A DNA stretch of 64,000 nt from Bog-756 sp963824645 (GTDB lineage Bacteria > Actinomycetota > Acidimicrobiia > Acidimicrobiales > RAAP-2), in assembly GCA_963824645.1 (NCBI GenBank), contig CAWGQC010000004.1:186001-250000 (forward strand), written 5' to 3'. The position numbers and the translations under genes are program-made. The notes beneath the pieces were generated by a model. The model worked only from the letters and a program-made list of their open reading frames with translations. It made no database searches and was not told the DNA's origin. Below, piece after piece: positions 25,179 to 34,600 of the stretch (within the stretch, counting starts at the first letter, position 1; each line of letters begins with the position of its first letter).

Positions 25179-27428
25179 ATGGCCGACCCGTGGAATTTTG
25201 CCGGCCCCATCACCCAGCTCGATTCGCGGGCCGGTGTGGTCACGCTGGTCGACGAGTCGACTTTCGCCATCAGCGGCAATGCCGGCGATATCTGCACCGG
25301 TGCGGCCGAGGGCCTCTTCTTCCGGGACACCCGCATCCTGTCCCGCTTCGAGGTGCTGATCAACGGGGCCCGCACCCAGTCGCTGGGATCCATCACCGAG
25401 GACCCCTTCACCGCCACATTCGTGTCCCGCTGCCCGCCCGCTTCCGGCCGGGCCGACTCCACCCTCATGGTTTTCCGCTCGCGCTACGTCGGCCAGGGCA
25501 TGCGCGAGGACCTCACCGTGCGCAACTTCGCCGACGAGCCGGCCCTGTGCACCATCGAGATCTTCGTGGGCTCCGACTTCGCCGACCTGTTCGCCGTCAA
25601 AGAGGGCCGGGTGGGGACCGAGAGGGAGAACGGCGAGCTGACCACCAAGCTGGTGGCCGGCCGCCACGCCATTCTGGAGCAGCGTCGGAAAGCGGCCGAG
25701 AAGGCCAGCGGGCGGAGGGAGTCGGACGAGCCCATCCCGGCCGATCGGGTGCCCTCCATTACCTACTCCTACCGCCGGGGCGGTGTGATGCGGGGGGTGG
25801 AGATCCGGTTCGCCGATCCGGCGTCGGTCAGCGCCGACCTGGCCGCCTTCGAGGTCATCGTGCCCCCCCGGGGCGAATGGTCGACGTGCATCGAGATCGG
25901 ACCCATCATCGAGGAGACCCGGTTCGCGCCGCGGTACCGGTGTGGCCAGCCGGTCGACCTGGCCGCACCGAGTGCCCGACTGGCCCAGTGGCGCCGTCGG
26001 GTGCCTCAGGTCGAGACAGACTCGCCCGGACTGAAGGAGGTGATCAACCGCAGCAACGAAGACCTGGGCGCCCTGCGCATCTTCGATCCCGATTTTCCCG
26101 AGCGGGTGGTGGTGGCCGCCGGGGCTCCCTGGTTCATGACCGTTTTCGGCCGCGACTCACTGCTGACCGCCTGGATGGCCCTGTTGGTCGATCCCGATCT
26201 GGCCCGGGGCGTTCTCCAGACCCTGGCCCGGTTCCAGGGGACCGACGTCGACCCCCGTCGAGAAGAGGAACCGGGCCGCATCCTCCACGAGATGCGCTTC
26301 GGTGATGCCGCCTCCCTGTCGCTCGGTGGGGGCAGCATCTACTACGGGACGGCCGACGCCACCCCCCTGTTCGTGATGTTGCTGGGGGAGATGCGCCGTT
26401 GGGGCGTGGCCCGCGAAATGGTGGACGAGCTCCTGCCCAACGCCGCCCGGGCCATCGAATGGATCGAGCAGTTCGGTGACGCCGACGGCGACGGCTACGT
26501 CGAGTACCGGCGGGCCACCGACCGGGGACTGGCCAATCAGGGGTGGAAGGACAGTTGGGACGGCATCCGCTACGGCGACGGCAAGGTGGCCGAGGCCCCC
26601 ATCGCCCTGTGCGAGGTGCAGGCCTATACCTACGGCGCCTATCTAGCCAGCGCCCACTTCGCCTTCGAGGTGGGGGACACCGCCACCTATGACCGTTTCC
26701 GGGCCAAGGCAGCCCAGCTGAAGGCCGCGTTCAACCGCGATTTCTGGCTGGAGGAGAAGGGGTGGTTTGCCGTCGGGCTCGACGCCGACAAGCGTCCCAT
26801 CGATTCCCTCACCTCCAACATCGGTCACTGCCTGTGGACGGGGATCGTCGACGAGGACAAGGCCCGCCGGGTGGCCGAGGCCCTCATGTCACCGGCCATG
26901 TTCAGCGGCTGGGGGGTGCGCACCCTGGCCGCCGACAGTGGCGGTTACAACCCCATCAGCTATCACTGTGGTTCGGTGTGGCCGCACGACACGGCCATCG
27001 TGGCCGCCGGCCTGGCCCGCTACGGCTTCGACGCCGCCGCCCAGACCATCATCCGGGGCCTGATCGACGGCGCCGTGGCCCAGGGCGGCAGACTTCCCGA
27101 GCTCTTCAGCGGTCTCGACCGCGGCGAACTGGCCGTCCCCGTCGGGTATCCGACCTCGTGCTCGCCTCAAGCGTGGGCGGCGGCCTCCCCGCTGCTGTGC
27201 TTACGGACCCTGTTGCGCCTCGATCCGTGGGTCCCCTACGGGAAGACCTGGTTGTGCCCCAACCTTCCCGAGTGGGTGGGCTACCTCAAGGTCGAGGGGA
27301 TTCCCCTGGCCGGCTCCCGGGTGACGGTGGAGGTGGGGGCCGAGGTGCCGGGCGGGGTGACGGTCACCGGGCTTCCACCGGAGATCGAATTGGTGCGCGA
27401 GCCCCGGCGGCCGTCCACCGCCGTCTGA
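25179..27428 (+). CDS. Glycogen debranching-type glycoside hydrolase (amylo-alpha-1,6-glucosidase family)
   Basis: The 749-residue protein has an N-terminal beta domain (residues 1-300, with EGLFFRDTRILSRFEVLING) of the GDE_N_bis type. A C-terminal (alpha/alpha)6 barrel follows with WFMTVFGRDSLLTAWMAL, NQGWKDSWDGIRYGDG, GHCLWTGIV and YHCGSVWPHDTAIVA. Members are annotated as amylo-alpha-1,6-glucosidases, although some act on other alpha-glucosides or mannosylglycerate. No signal peptide is present. The ATG at 25179 has TACGGT 7 bases upstream. It diverges from sufC2, so the palindrome between them could affect both. No other glycogen genes are nearby. Confidence 0.8.
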   Translation: MADPWNFAGPITQLDSRAGVVTLVDESTFAISGNAGDICTGAAEGLFFRDTRILSRFEVLINGARTQSLGSITEDPFTATFVSRCPPASGRADSTLMVFRSRYVGQGMREDLTVRNFADEPALCTIEIFVGSDFADLFAVKEGRVGTERENGELTTKLVAGRHAILEQRRKAAEKASGRRESDEPIPADRVPSITYSYRRGGVMRGVEIRFADPASVSADLAAFEVIVPPRGEWSTCIEIGPIIEETRFAPRYRCGQPVDLAAPSARLAQWRRRVPQVETDSPGLKEVINRSNEDLGALRIFDPDFPERVVVAAGAPWFMTVFGRDSLLTAWMALLVDPDLARGVLQTLARFQGTDVDPRREEEPGRILHEMRFGDAASLSLGGGSIYYGTADATPLFVMLLGEMRRWGVAREMVDELLPNAARAIEWIEQFGDADGDGYVEYRRATDRGLANQGWKDSWDGIRYGDGKVAEAPIALCEVQAYTYGAYLASAHFAFEVGDTATYDRFRAKAAQLKAAFNRDFWLEEKGWFAVGLDADKRPIDSLTSNIGHCLWTGIVDEDKARRVAEALMSPAMFSGWGVRTLAADSGGYNPISYHCGSVWPHDTAIVAAGLARYGFDAAAQTIIRGLIDGAVAQGGRLPELFSGLDRGELAVPVGYPTSCSPQAWAAASPLLCLRTLLRLDPWVPYGKTWLCPNLPEWVGYLKVEGIPLAGSRVTVEVGAEVPGGVTVTGLPPEIELVREPRRPSTAV

Positions 27429-27438
27429 CCCGCCGGCC

Positions 27439-28056
27439 TCACCAACCCCGCTCGACCCATTCGTCGAGGTGGGGTGACTCGGCGCCGATGGTGGTGGACG
27501 TGCCGTGGCCGGGCAGGACCAGGGTGTCGGCACCGAAGGCGCCAAACAGGCGGCCCTCGATGGATTCGATGATGGCGGCGAAGTCGGAATGGTCGAAGGA
27601 GGTGTTGCCCGGCCCCCCCGGAAAGAGGGTGTCGCCCGAAAACAGGAGGGGCGTGCCCTCGACGGCGAAGCACATCGACCCGGGGGTGTGGCCCGGCGTG
27701 GCGATGGTGGAGATACGGAGCCGTCCGATCTCGAGAATCGAACTGTCCTCCAGGATCTGGTCGTAGGCCGGCAGCATGGAGGCGTCGGCCGAGGTGACGG
27801 CCACGTCGTACCCGGCATCCCGGACGGCCTCGACCGCCTGGATGTGATCCCAGTGCCCGTGGGTCTCGACCACCCGGCGGACGGTGAGGGCATGACACAG
27901 ATCGAGCAGCCTGTCGTGTTCGTTGGCCGCGTCGATGAGGACGGCATCGCCGGTGGAACGGCACCGCACGATGTAGACGTTGTTGTCCATGGGGCCGACC
28001 ACCACCCGGTGGACCTCGACCGAGGTGTCCTGATAGTCGACGATGGTGTCGGGCAC
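27439..28056 (-). CDS. Beta-lactamase-fold hydrolase, glyoxalase II-like
   Basis: The 205-residue protein has THGHWDHIQAV, TPGHTPGSMCF, FSGDTLFPGGPGNTS and LPGHGTSTT, the metal-binding set of the glyoxalase II-like branch. It may hydrolyse a thiol ester, perhaps of mycothiol, but the partner thiol is not visible. Unlike many genes in the window it has a clear Shine-Dalgarno (AGGAGG, 8 bases before the GTG). It converges on the debranching enzyme gene with a 10-base gap. Confidence 0.85.
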   Translation of the reverse strand: MPDTIVDYQDTSVEVHRVVVGPMDNNVYIVRCRSTGDAVLIDAANEHDRLLDLCHALTVRRVVETHGHWDHIQAVEAVRDAGYDVAVTSADASMLPAYDQILEDSSILEIGRLRISTIATPGHTPGSMCFAVEGTPLLFSGDTLFPGGPGNTSFDHSDFAAIIESIEGRLFGAFGADTLVLPGHGTSTTIGAESPHLDEWVERGW

Positions 28057-28245
28057 GATAGAGACCTCCTGGGCGACGACCGCTCAGCGTAATCGGGGAG
28101 CCGGGGGCGACCGCCCGCCGCCCGGCCGGTGACCGCAGGGCCGGCCGTCGGGAGGCCGGGGCTGTTGGTCAGGGCCATCCGGGGTCTGGTAGACAAACGG
28201 GGCACACGGTTCCCGCACCGGGAGTCACCAGGGGATGGAAGAACC

Positions 28246-29361
28246 ATGAATTTCGCCTTCAGCGAGGAGCAGGACGAGCTCCGCTCGTCGGTCCACCGGT
28301 TCCTCGAGGACAAGTCACCCGAAGTCGAGGTCAGGCGGCTGATGGAGACCACCGAGGGCTACGACCCGGCCGTCTGGACCCAGATGGCCGACCAGCTGGG
28401 GCTGATGTCGCTCATCATCCCCGAGCAGTTCGGCGGAGCCGGCTTCACCTACGTCGAGCTCATCGTGGTGCTCGAGGAGATGGGGGCGGCCCTCCTCTGT
28501 GCCCCGTTCTTCTCCACGGTGGCCCTGGCCACCAACGCCATCCTGACCTCGGGTGACCAGAGCGCCCAGGAGTACCTGCTCCCGGGGATCGCCGCCGGCG
28601 AGACCATCGGCACCTTGGCTTTCACCGAGGACTCCGGCCGGTGGGACGCCGAAGGAATCACCCTGTCCGCCGCTCCCTCGGGCGACGGCTGGGTCCTCAA
28701 CGGTCACAAGTCCTTCGTTCTCGACGGGGCCACCGCCGGGCTGATCCTGGTGGTGGGACGGACCCCGGCCGGTCTCTCCCTGTTCGGCGTGAAGGGCGAC
28801 GCCGACGGGCTGGTGCGGACCCCACTGGCCACCATGGACCAGACCCGCAAGCAGGCCCGGCTCGAGTTCACCGACACCCCGGCCTGGCTCATCGGGGCCG
28901 ACGGCGGCGCCGGTGAGGGCCTGGCCAAGACGCTCGACCTGGCCGCGGTGGCCCTGGCCGCCGAACAGGTGGGTGGCGCGCAGCGCTGTCTGGACAGCTC
29001 GGTGGAGTACGCCAAGACCCGCATCCAGTTCGGTCGGCCCATCGGCAGCTTCCAGGCCATCAAGCACAAGTGTGCCGACATGCTCCTCGAGGTCGAGTCG
29101 GCCAAATCGGCGGCCTACTACGCCGGATGGGCCGCCGCCGACGATTCGGACGAGCTCCCGGTGGTGGCCAGTCTGGCCAAGTCGTACTGCTCGGAGGCCT
29201 ATTTCCACGCTGCCGCCGAGACCATCCAGATCCACGGGGGCATCGGCTTCACCTGGGAGCATCCGGCCCACCTGTACTTCAAGCGGGCCAAGTCGTCCGA
29301 GCTCATGCTGGGCGATCCCTCGTATCATCGGGAGCTGTTGGCCCAGCGCATCGGGATCTGA
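28246..29361 (+). CDS. Acyl-CoA dehydrogenase, atypical C-terminus
   Basis: The 371-residue flavoprotein shows the dehydrogenase fold: PEQFGGAGFTYVEL, LAFTEDSGRW, KTRIQFGRPIGSFQAIKHK and IQIHGGIGFTWEHPAHLY. The end reads FKRAKSSELMLGDPSYHREL instead of the IYEGTNEIQ segment that holds the catalytic Glu of classic enzymes. This matches the group, including steroid-degrading FadE heterotetramers, in which the base is elsewhere or on a partner. No partner gene lies beside it. The ATG at 28246 has GGAAG 4 bases upstream. Confidence 0.85.
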   Translation: MNFAFSEEQDELRSSVHRFLEDKSPEVEVRRLMETTEGYDPAVWTQMADQLGLMSLIIPEQFGGAGFTYVELIVVLEEMGAALLCAPFFSTVALATNAILTSGDQSAQEYLLPGIAAGETIGTLAFTEDSGRWDAEGITLSAAPSGDGWVLNGHKSFVLDGATAGLILVVGRTPAGLSLFGVKGDADGLVRTPLATMDQTRKQARLEFTDTPAWLIGADGGAGEGLAKTLDLAAVALAAEQVGGAQRCLDSSVEYAKTRIQFGRPIGSFQAIKHKCADMLLEVESAKSAAYYAGWAAADDSDELPVVASLAKSYCSEAYFHAAAETIQIHGGIGFTWEHPAHLYFKRAKSSELMLGDPSYHRELLAQRIGI

Positions 29362-29470
29362 GAGCTCCCGATCCGGTGTCGGCTGACAGCTCCAAACGTC
29401 CTGTGCGTGTCTACCGGGCCGACCGGGCACATGGGCCCTTCCGTCCTCTGTGTGGCGTAGCGTTCCGGCG

Positions 29471-30160
29471 ATGAGCAATCCCCGCCGGATGATCGCCTGG
29501 CTGCTTCTGGTCCTGGTGGCCGTGGTGGCCGGCGGTGCCGCCGCCCTCGGCGTCTCCCAATCCCCCAGCAACGTCCCCCTGAACCAGGCTGTCGACAACA
29601 CCCTGGCTGCCTCCAACTACTCGGAGGTCGTCACCGAATCGACGGCCCAGGGCAAACAGACCGACTACCTGGTCTATGAGGCCCCCGACCGTCTGGGCGG
29701 CTACATCCAGAGCGGGAGCCACCGTACCTACGTGTACGTGATCGGTGACGTCGAGTACCAGAGTCTCACCGTGTCGGCCAGCGCCGGAGACAAGCACCTG
29801 ACCTTCTACAAGCAGCCCAGTGAAGGCGCGGCCACCCTCGATCCGGCCCACAACTATCTCCGGTACGCCTCGCAGGCCAAGAACCCGAAGCAGTCGGGAG
29901 GGACCACCACCTTCACCGTGGCCCAGAGCGGACAGGTCGGGACGTTCAAGTTCACGGTGGCCGGTTCCTACGTGTCGTCGGTGTCGTTGACCGTGAAGAC
30001 CGCTTCGGTATCGCTGGTCATCTCCCAGGTGGGAACATCCCCACCGGTGACCCTCCCGGCCGGTGCCCGGATTGTGACCGCCCCCACCGGCCCCGGTGCG
30101 GCCGGTGCCGCCGGGAGTGCCGCCGCCTCAGGGTCGGCCAGCTCGGCCAGCGGCGGATAG
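29471..30160 (+). CDS. Secreted or anchored hypothetical protein
   Basis: I do not recognise this 229-residue protein. Residues 6-30 form one hydrophobic helix without a lipobox Cys, followed by about 170 residues of beta-rich sequence (YSEVVTESTAQGKQTDYLVY, SHRTYVYVIGDVEYQSL) and a tail of Ala, Gly and Ser. The pattern resembles the LolA/LppX class of extracellular lipid-binding folds, as does the protein at 48498-49625, but the match is loose. TAGCGT lies 7 bases before the ATG. Confidence 0.65.
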   Translation: MSNPRRMIAWLLLVLVAVVAGGAAALGVSQSPSNVPLNQAVDNTLAASNYSEVVTESTAQGKQTDYLVYEAPDRLGGYIQSGSHRTYVYVIGDVEYQSLTVSASAGDKHLTFYKQPSEGAATLDPAHNYLRYASQAKNPKQSGGTTTFTVAQSGQVGTFKFTVAGSYVSSVSLTVKTASVSLVISQVGTSPPVTLPAGARIVTAPTGPGAAGAAGSAAASGSASSASGG

Positions 30161-30177
30161 TCCGCCCGCCCCGGCCT

Positions 30178-30849
30178 TCACCCCCGCCGGGTGACCGCCC
30201 GGTCGATGGCTTCATCGATGGCCTGATCGATGGCTTGGCGAAGGGTACGGGCGTGGGCTTCGGGGTCGTCGGCCTCGGTCAGCCAGCGCACGACCACGAA
30301 ATGGCGGGCCCCGGCCTCGGCCATATCGCCCACCGTGCCCGGATCCACTCCTCCGGTCACCCACGCCGGCACCCGGGCGAGCCTGGTCGCCGCCGCCACG
30401 TACTCCAACCCCGTGCCCGGACGTCCCGGCTTGGTGGGCGTGGGGGTGACCGGCCCGGCCGAAATGTAATCGACCGGTTGATCCAGCGACGCCGTCAGCT
30501 GGGCCGGTGCATGGGTCGACAGTCCGACCAGGGCACCGGCCCCGACCACCTGTCGGGCGCGGCTGGGGGGGAGGTCGTCCTGGCCGACATGGACGCCATC
30601 GGCCCCGAGGGCGGCAGCCAGGTCGGGCCGGTCGTTGAGGATGAAAGGCACGCCGTGATCGGCGCAGACCCGTTGGACCACGGCGGCCCGCTCCACCAGG
30701 GGGCCGTCGTCCATGCGCTTCTGGCGGAACTGGACCACGTCCACCCCGCCGGCCAGGCAGGACTCCACGAAGCGGGCCAGATCAGGTCGGTCGGGGGTGC
30801 ACAGATAGAGTCGCCGGTCCTCCAGGGTCCAGGCCGGTGACCCGTTCAC
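30178..30849 (-). CDS. thiE: Thiamine-phosphate synthase
   Basis: The 223-residue TIM-barrel enzyme joins hydroxymethylpyrimidine diphosphate and thiazole phosphate in thiamine synthesis. It has DVVQFRQKRMDDG, PFILNDRPDLA, DGVHVGQDDLPPSRAR, GLSTHAPAQL and SAGPVTPTPTKPG. The C-terminus carries an added helix with the repeated sequence AIDQAIDEAIDRAV, encoded by a 12-bp tandem repeat. It is 6 bases downstream of the HhH-GPD gene, in a run of three minus-strand genes. Confidence 0.92.
   Translation of the reverse strand: MNGSPAWTLEDRRLYLCTPDRPDLARFVESCLAGGVDVVQFRQKRMDDGPLVERAAVVQRVCADHGVPFILNDRPDLAAALGADGVHVGQDDLPPSRARQVVGAGALVGLSTHAPAQLTASLDQPVDYISAGPVTPTPTKPGRPGTGLEYVAAATRLARVPAWVTGGVDPGTVGDMAEAGARHFVVVRWLTEADDPEAHARTLRQAIDQAIDEAIDRAVTRRG
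30203..30238. repeat. Three 12-bp tandem repeats in the 3' end of thiE
   Basis: The + strand reads TCGATGGCTTCA, TCGATGGCCTGA and TCGATGGCTTGG in succession. On the coding strand each encodes a four-residue AIDx step, so the unit keeps frame. It lies within 60 bases of the thiE stop. Confidence 0.85.
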
Positions 30850-30855
30850 CGACGA

Positions 30856-31437
30856 TCAGCCGGAAGCAGAGGCGGTGGCTTTGGCTTTGGCTTTGGCCGC
30901 CTGCTTGAAGCGGCGCACCTTGGCCAGCGCCTCCGGGGAGTCGATGTCGGCCACCGAGCGGAACGAGCTGGCCTCGCCGTAGGGAGCCGACACCTTCCGC
31001 CAGCCGGTGGGCCGGACGCCGAACTGCTTGCCCAACAGGGCCACGAAGATCCGCGCCTTTTGGTCGCCGAATCCGGGCAGCGCCTTTACATTCTTGAGGA
31101 GCTGGGCACCATCGGGGGCGCTCGACCAGATGGCCGAGGCGTCGCCCCCGTAGGTGTCGACGATGACGGCGCACACGCTCTGGACCCGACCGGCCATCGA
31201 GCGGGGGAACCGGTGCAGCGCAGGTCGGACGCTGAAGATGTCGGCCAGCGCCTCGGGGTCCATGGCGGCCAGGGCGGCAGCGTCGAGGGTTCCGCCCAGT
31301 CGCTCACGGAGGTCGTAGGGCGACCGGAAGGCCTTCTCGAGGGGGATCTGCTGGTCGAGGACCATTCCTATGACCAGGGCCAATGGGTCGGTGGCTACCA
31401 GCTGGTCGACGTCGTCGTCACCTGTCACCCGAATCAC
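30856..31437 (-). CDS. HhH-GPD-type DNA repair-like protein
   Basis: The 193-residue protein matches an actinobacterial family annotated either as HhH-GPD base-excision repair protein or, wrongly, as HesB. It has GMVLDQQIPLEKAFRSPYDL and the helix-hairpin-helix KNVKALPGFGDQKARIFVAL. There is no Fe-S Cys loop as in MutY, and the usual catalytic Asp position is not evident, so glycosylase activity is uncertain. The C-terminus ends in a Lys/Ala run encoded by GGCTTT repeats (30877-30894). The GTG start has TAACCT 7 bases upstream, overlapping the end of the preceding gene. Confidence 0.8.
   Translation of the reverse strand: MIRVTGDDDVDQLVATDPLALVIGMVLDQQIPLEKAFRSPYDLRERLGGTLDAAALAAMDPEALADIFSVRPALHRFPRSMAGRVQSVCAVIVDTYGGDASAIWSSAPDGAQLLKNVKALPGFGDQKARIFVALLGKQFGVRPTGWRKVSAPYGEASSFRSVADIDSPEALAKVRRFKQAAKAKAKATASASG
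30877..30894. repeat. Three GGCTTT repeats near the 3' end of the HhH-GPD gene
   Basis: Three consecutive GGCTTT hexamers encode the alternating Ala-Lys run near the C-terminus of the protein. The unit is a multiple of three and the position is about 20 bases from the stop codon. Confidence 0.8.
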
Positions 31438-31447
31438 GGGGGAGAGG

Positions 31448-31687
31448 TTAGTGGCTGGCTTCGTACAGTTCGATCGAGATCTGGTCGTCGCCCAGCTCGT
31501 GGCCCACGAACTGGCAACCCGTGGCCTTGGCCACCCGCATCACCATCTCGGCGTTGTCCACGCTGATGGCCATGTGGCACGAGCCCGACGAATTGATGCG
31601 CTCCCACAGGATGCCCATCTCAAAACCCCTTGCGAACTCGGGATCGTCCGTGTCAAACCGAAGCAGCGACTCCATGGGAGAGATCAT
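31448..31687 (-). CDS. Small conserved-type hypothetical protein
   Basis: A 79-residue acidic protein (MISPMESLLRFDTDDPEFAR, then FEMGILWERINSSG) with a regular mix of helix and strand. I do not know the family, although the composition looks like a genuine small globular domain rather than a shadow ORF. It lies 10 bases upstream of the HhH-GPD gene on the same strand. The second Met at codon 5 could also be the start. Confidence 0.65.
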   Translation of the reverse strand: MISPMESLLRFDTDDPEFARGFEMGILWERINSSGSCHMAISVDNAEMVMRVAKATGCQFVGHELGDDQISIELYEASH

Positions 31688-31763
31688 CGTCTGAGGGCCG
31701 GCAACTCTTTAGCCCCTCCTGCCGGGCGACGGATGCGCCTCGGTGACCCCGGGTCCCGGGAGG

Positions 31764-34496
31764 TCAGGCGGCCCAAGGATCCGGCGAGGTGGTATCGACC
31801 TCGTAGCGGGCCAGCGCTTCGGCTACGGCCTGGGCCGGCACCGCCCCATCGGCGGCCAGGGCGTGGAGGACGGCCACCACCACGTGGGCCGCGTCCACCT
31901 CGAAGTAGCGCCGCAGGACCTCACGGGTGTCGGACCGTCCGTAGCCGTCGGTGCCGAGCGAGATGTACGTCCGCGGCATCCACCGGGAGACCTGGTCGGG
32001 AACGGACCGCATGAAGTCGCTGACGGCCACGATCGGGCCGGCCGACGAGGACAACTGCTCGGTGACATGGGGGACCTGCTCGGCCTGGTCCGGGTGGAGG
32101 CGGTTCCAGCGTTCGACGGCCATGGCCTCCTCGCGTAGCGACTTGTAAGAGGTCACCGACCACAGGTCGGCCACCACTCCCCAGTCGATGGCCAGCAGGC
32201 GCCGGGCCTCCACTGCGCTCTGCCAGGCCGAGCCCGAAAACAGGATGGTGGCCCGGGCCCCGCTGGCGCCGGGCCCGGCGCCCTCCTCGGGGCCCTCCCC
32301 GTCGGGGACGAACCGGTAGATGCCCTTCACCGAGCCGAGCCGGATCCGCTCGGCCTCCGAGGGATCGGCGGGCAGAGCCGGCATCGGGTAGTTCTCGTTG
32401 TAGAGGGTGAGGTACCAGAACCGGTCCTCCGGATCGGGACCGGTCATCCGCCGGATGCCGTCCTCCACGATGGCCGCTACTTCGTAGGAGAAGGCGGGGT
32501 CGTAGGCGGCGACGCTGGGGACGGTCGAGGCCAGAAGCAGCGAGTGCCCGTCCTGGTGCTGGAGACCTTCGCCGTTGAGGGTGGTGCGGCCGGCGGTGCA
32601 TCCGAGGAGGAAGCCGCGCCCGCGTACGTCACCGAGCGCCCACAGCAGATCGCCCACCCGCTGGAAGCCGAACATCGAATAGAAGAGGTAGAAGGGGATC
32701 ATCGGTTCGCCCCAGGTGGCGTACGAGGTGGCTGCGGCCGTGAAGGCGGCGACGGCCCCCGCTTCGCTGATACCCTCCTCCAGCACCTGACCGGAGGCGC
32801 TCTCGGCATAGTGGAGGGCCAGGTCGGCGTCGACCGGGGTGTAGCGCTGTCCTTCGGGCGAGTAGATCTGGACCTCGCTGATCAGGGATTCGAGTCCGAA
32901 GGTCCGGGCCTCGTCGGACACGATGGGGACGACCCGTTGTCCGATGGCCGGGTCGCGGACCAGCGATCGCAACAGGCGGGCGAAGGCCATGGTGGTGGAC
33001 ACGGCCTGGCGGCCCGACCCGGCGAACAGATCGGCGAAAGCCTTGCCCTCGGGAGGCGGCAGTGACTGCGACCGGTCCACCCGCCTGGGCAGTGCCCCGC
33101 CCAGGGCGTGACGACGCTCGGCCAGGTAGATGGCCGCTTTCTCGTCGGGGGCCGGCCGATAGTAGGGAGGCAGGTCGGCCTCGAGGTCCTCCTCGGGGAT
33201 CTCATCGTGCAGGAACAACCGATTGCGCAGGGTGAGGAGCTGGAGCTTGGTCATCTTCTTGATCTGATGGGTGGCGTTGCGGGCTTCGATCTCCGGACCG
33301 AGCGTCCACCCCTTGATGGTCTTGGCCAGAATGGCGGTCGGGGCACCGACATGCTCGGTGGCGGCCTGGTAGGCGGCGTACAGCTTGCGGTAGTCGTGCC
33401 CACCCCTCGGTAGCGACTGCAGTTCCTCGTCGCTGAGGTGGGCCACCAGTTCGGTCAGACGCGGGTCGGGGCCGAAGAAGTGTTCGCGGATGTAGGCACC
33501 GGACTCGGTGGCGTATTTCTGGAACTCGCCGTCCACCGTCGAGTTCATCTTGTTGAGTAGGACGCCTTCGACGTCCTTGGCCAACAGCTCGTCCCAGGTG
33601 CGCCCCCAGATGACCTTGATGACGTTCCAGCCCGCTCCCCGGAAGAGCGCCTCGAACTCCTGGATGACCTTTCCGTTGCCCCGCACCGGGCCGTCGAGTC
33701 GCTGCAAGTTGCAGTTGACCACGAAGACCAGGTTGTCGAGGTGCTCGCGCCCGGCCATGCCCAGCGCCCCCAATGTCTCGGGCTCGTCGAACTCGCCGTC
33801 ACCGACGAAGCACCACACCCGGCTGTGGCTGGTGTCGACCAACCCGCGGGCGTGCAGGTACCGGCTCACGTGAGCCTGGGCGATGGCGTTGAGCGGTCCG
33901 AGGCCCATCGACACGGTGGGGAACTCCCAGAAGTCGGGCATGAGGCGGGGATGGGGGTAGGAGGAGAGGCCGGCCGTCCCCACCTCGAAGCGGAAGTTGT
34001 CCAGGTCGTCCTCGGACAACCGGCCCTCGACGAAGGCCCGGGCGTAGATGCCGGGCGAGGCGTGGCCCTGGAAGTAGACCTGGTCGCCCGGGCCCTGGTC
34101 CTTGCCCCGGAAGAAGTGGTTGAACCCCACCTCGTAGAGGGAGGCGGAGCTGGCGTAGGTGGACAGATGGCCGCCGATGGCTTCGGAGCGCACGTTGGCT
34201 CTCACCACCATCACCGCCGCGTTCCACCGGATGAAGGCGCGTATCCGCCGTTCGATGTACTCGTCCCCGGGAAACTCCGGCTCTTCGTCGGAGGGGATGG
34301 TGTTGACGTAGGGGGACGAGACGGTGGCCGGAAAGTCGACCTGCTTCTGGCGGGCTCGCTCCAGGATGCGCATGAGCAGATAGCGGGCCCGGGTACGCCC
34401 ATGAGCGTCGACCACGTCGTCGAAGGCGTCGAGCCACTCCGACGTCTCGGTCGGATCGGCATCGGGCAACTGGTGGCTCACACCGTCGAACAGCAC
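31764..34496 (-). CDS. aceE: Pyruvate dehydrogenase E1 component, homodimeric type
   Basis: The 910-residue thiamine diphosphate enzyme decarboxylates pyruvate and acetylates the lipoyl group of E2. It has the cofactor motif GDGEFDEPETLGALG ending in VVNCNLQRLDGPV, plus GHASPGIYARAF and SYATWGEPMIPFYLFYSMFG, all as in AceE. Length is close to the usual 890-930. The start is a GTG with GGGAG about 9 bases upstream. E3 (lpd), an E2 gene and the lipoylation gene lie 4-9 kb away on the other strand, so the complex is encoded within this window although not as one operon. Confidence 0.95.
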   Translation of the reverse strand: MLFDGVSHQLPDADPTETSEWLDAFDDVVDAHGRTRARYLLMRILERARQKQVDFPATVSSPYVNTIPSDEEPEFPGDEYIERRIRAFIRWNAAVMVVRANVRSEAIGGHLSTYASSASLYEVGFNHFFRGKDQGPGDQVYFQGHASPGIYARAFVEGRLSEDDLDNFRFEVGTAGLSSYPHPRLMPDFWEFPTVSMGLGPLNAIAQAHVSRYLHARGLVDTSHSRVWCFVGDGEFDEPETLGALGMAGREHLDNLVFVVNCNLQRLDGPVRGNGKVIQEFEALFRGAGWNVIKVIWGRTWDELLAKDVEGVLLNKMNSTVDGEFQKYATESGAYIREHFFGPDPRLTELVAHLSDEELQSLPRGGHDYRKLYAAYQAATEHVGAPTAILAKTIKGWTLGPEIEARNATHQIKKMTKLQLLTLRNRLFLHDEIPEEDLEADLPPYYRPAPDEKAAIYLAERRHALGGALPRRVDRSQSLPPPEGKAFADLFAGSGRQAVSTTMAFARLLRSLVRDPAIGQRVVPIVSDEARTFGLESLISEVQIYSPEGQRYTPVDADLALHYAESASGQVLEEGISEAGAVAAFTAAATSYATWGEPMIPFYLFYSMFGFQRVGDLLWALGDVRGRGFLLGCTAGRTTLNGEGLQHQDGHSLLLASTVPSVAAYDPAFSYEVAAIVEDGIRRMTGPDPEDRFWYLTLYNENYPMPALPADPSEAERIRLGSVKGIYRFVPDGEGPEEGAGPGASGARATILFSGSAWQSAVEARRLLAIDWGVVADLWSVTSYKSLREEAMAVERWNRLHPDQAEQVPHVTEQLSSSAGPIVAVSDFMRSVPDQVSRWMPRTYISLGTDGYGRSDTREVLRRYFEVDAAHVVVAVLHALAADGAVPAQAVAEALARYEVDTTSPDPWAA

Positions 34497-34600
34497 CTTT
34501 CCATGCTCCCACTGCCCGGCCGGTGTGGGAAGTCATAGGGGCATGGTTTCCGGTCCAGTCGTCCATCGCGGGCCCCGCCCATCGCGGGCATGCTGGAGCC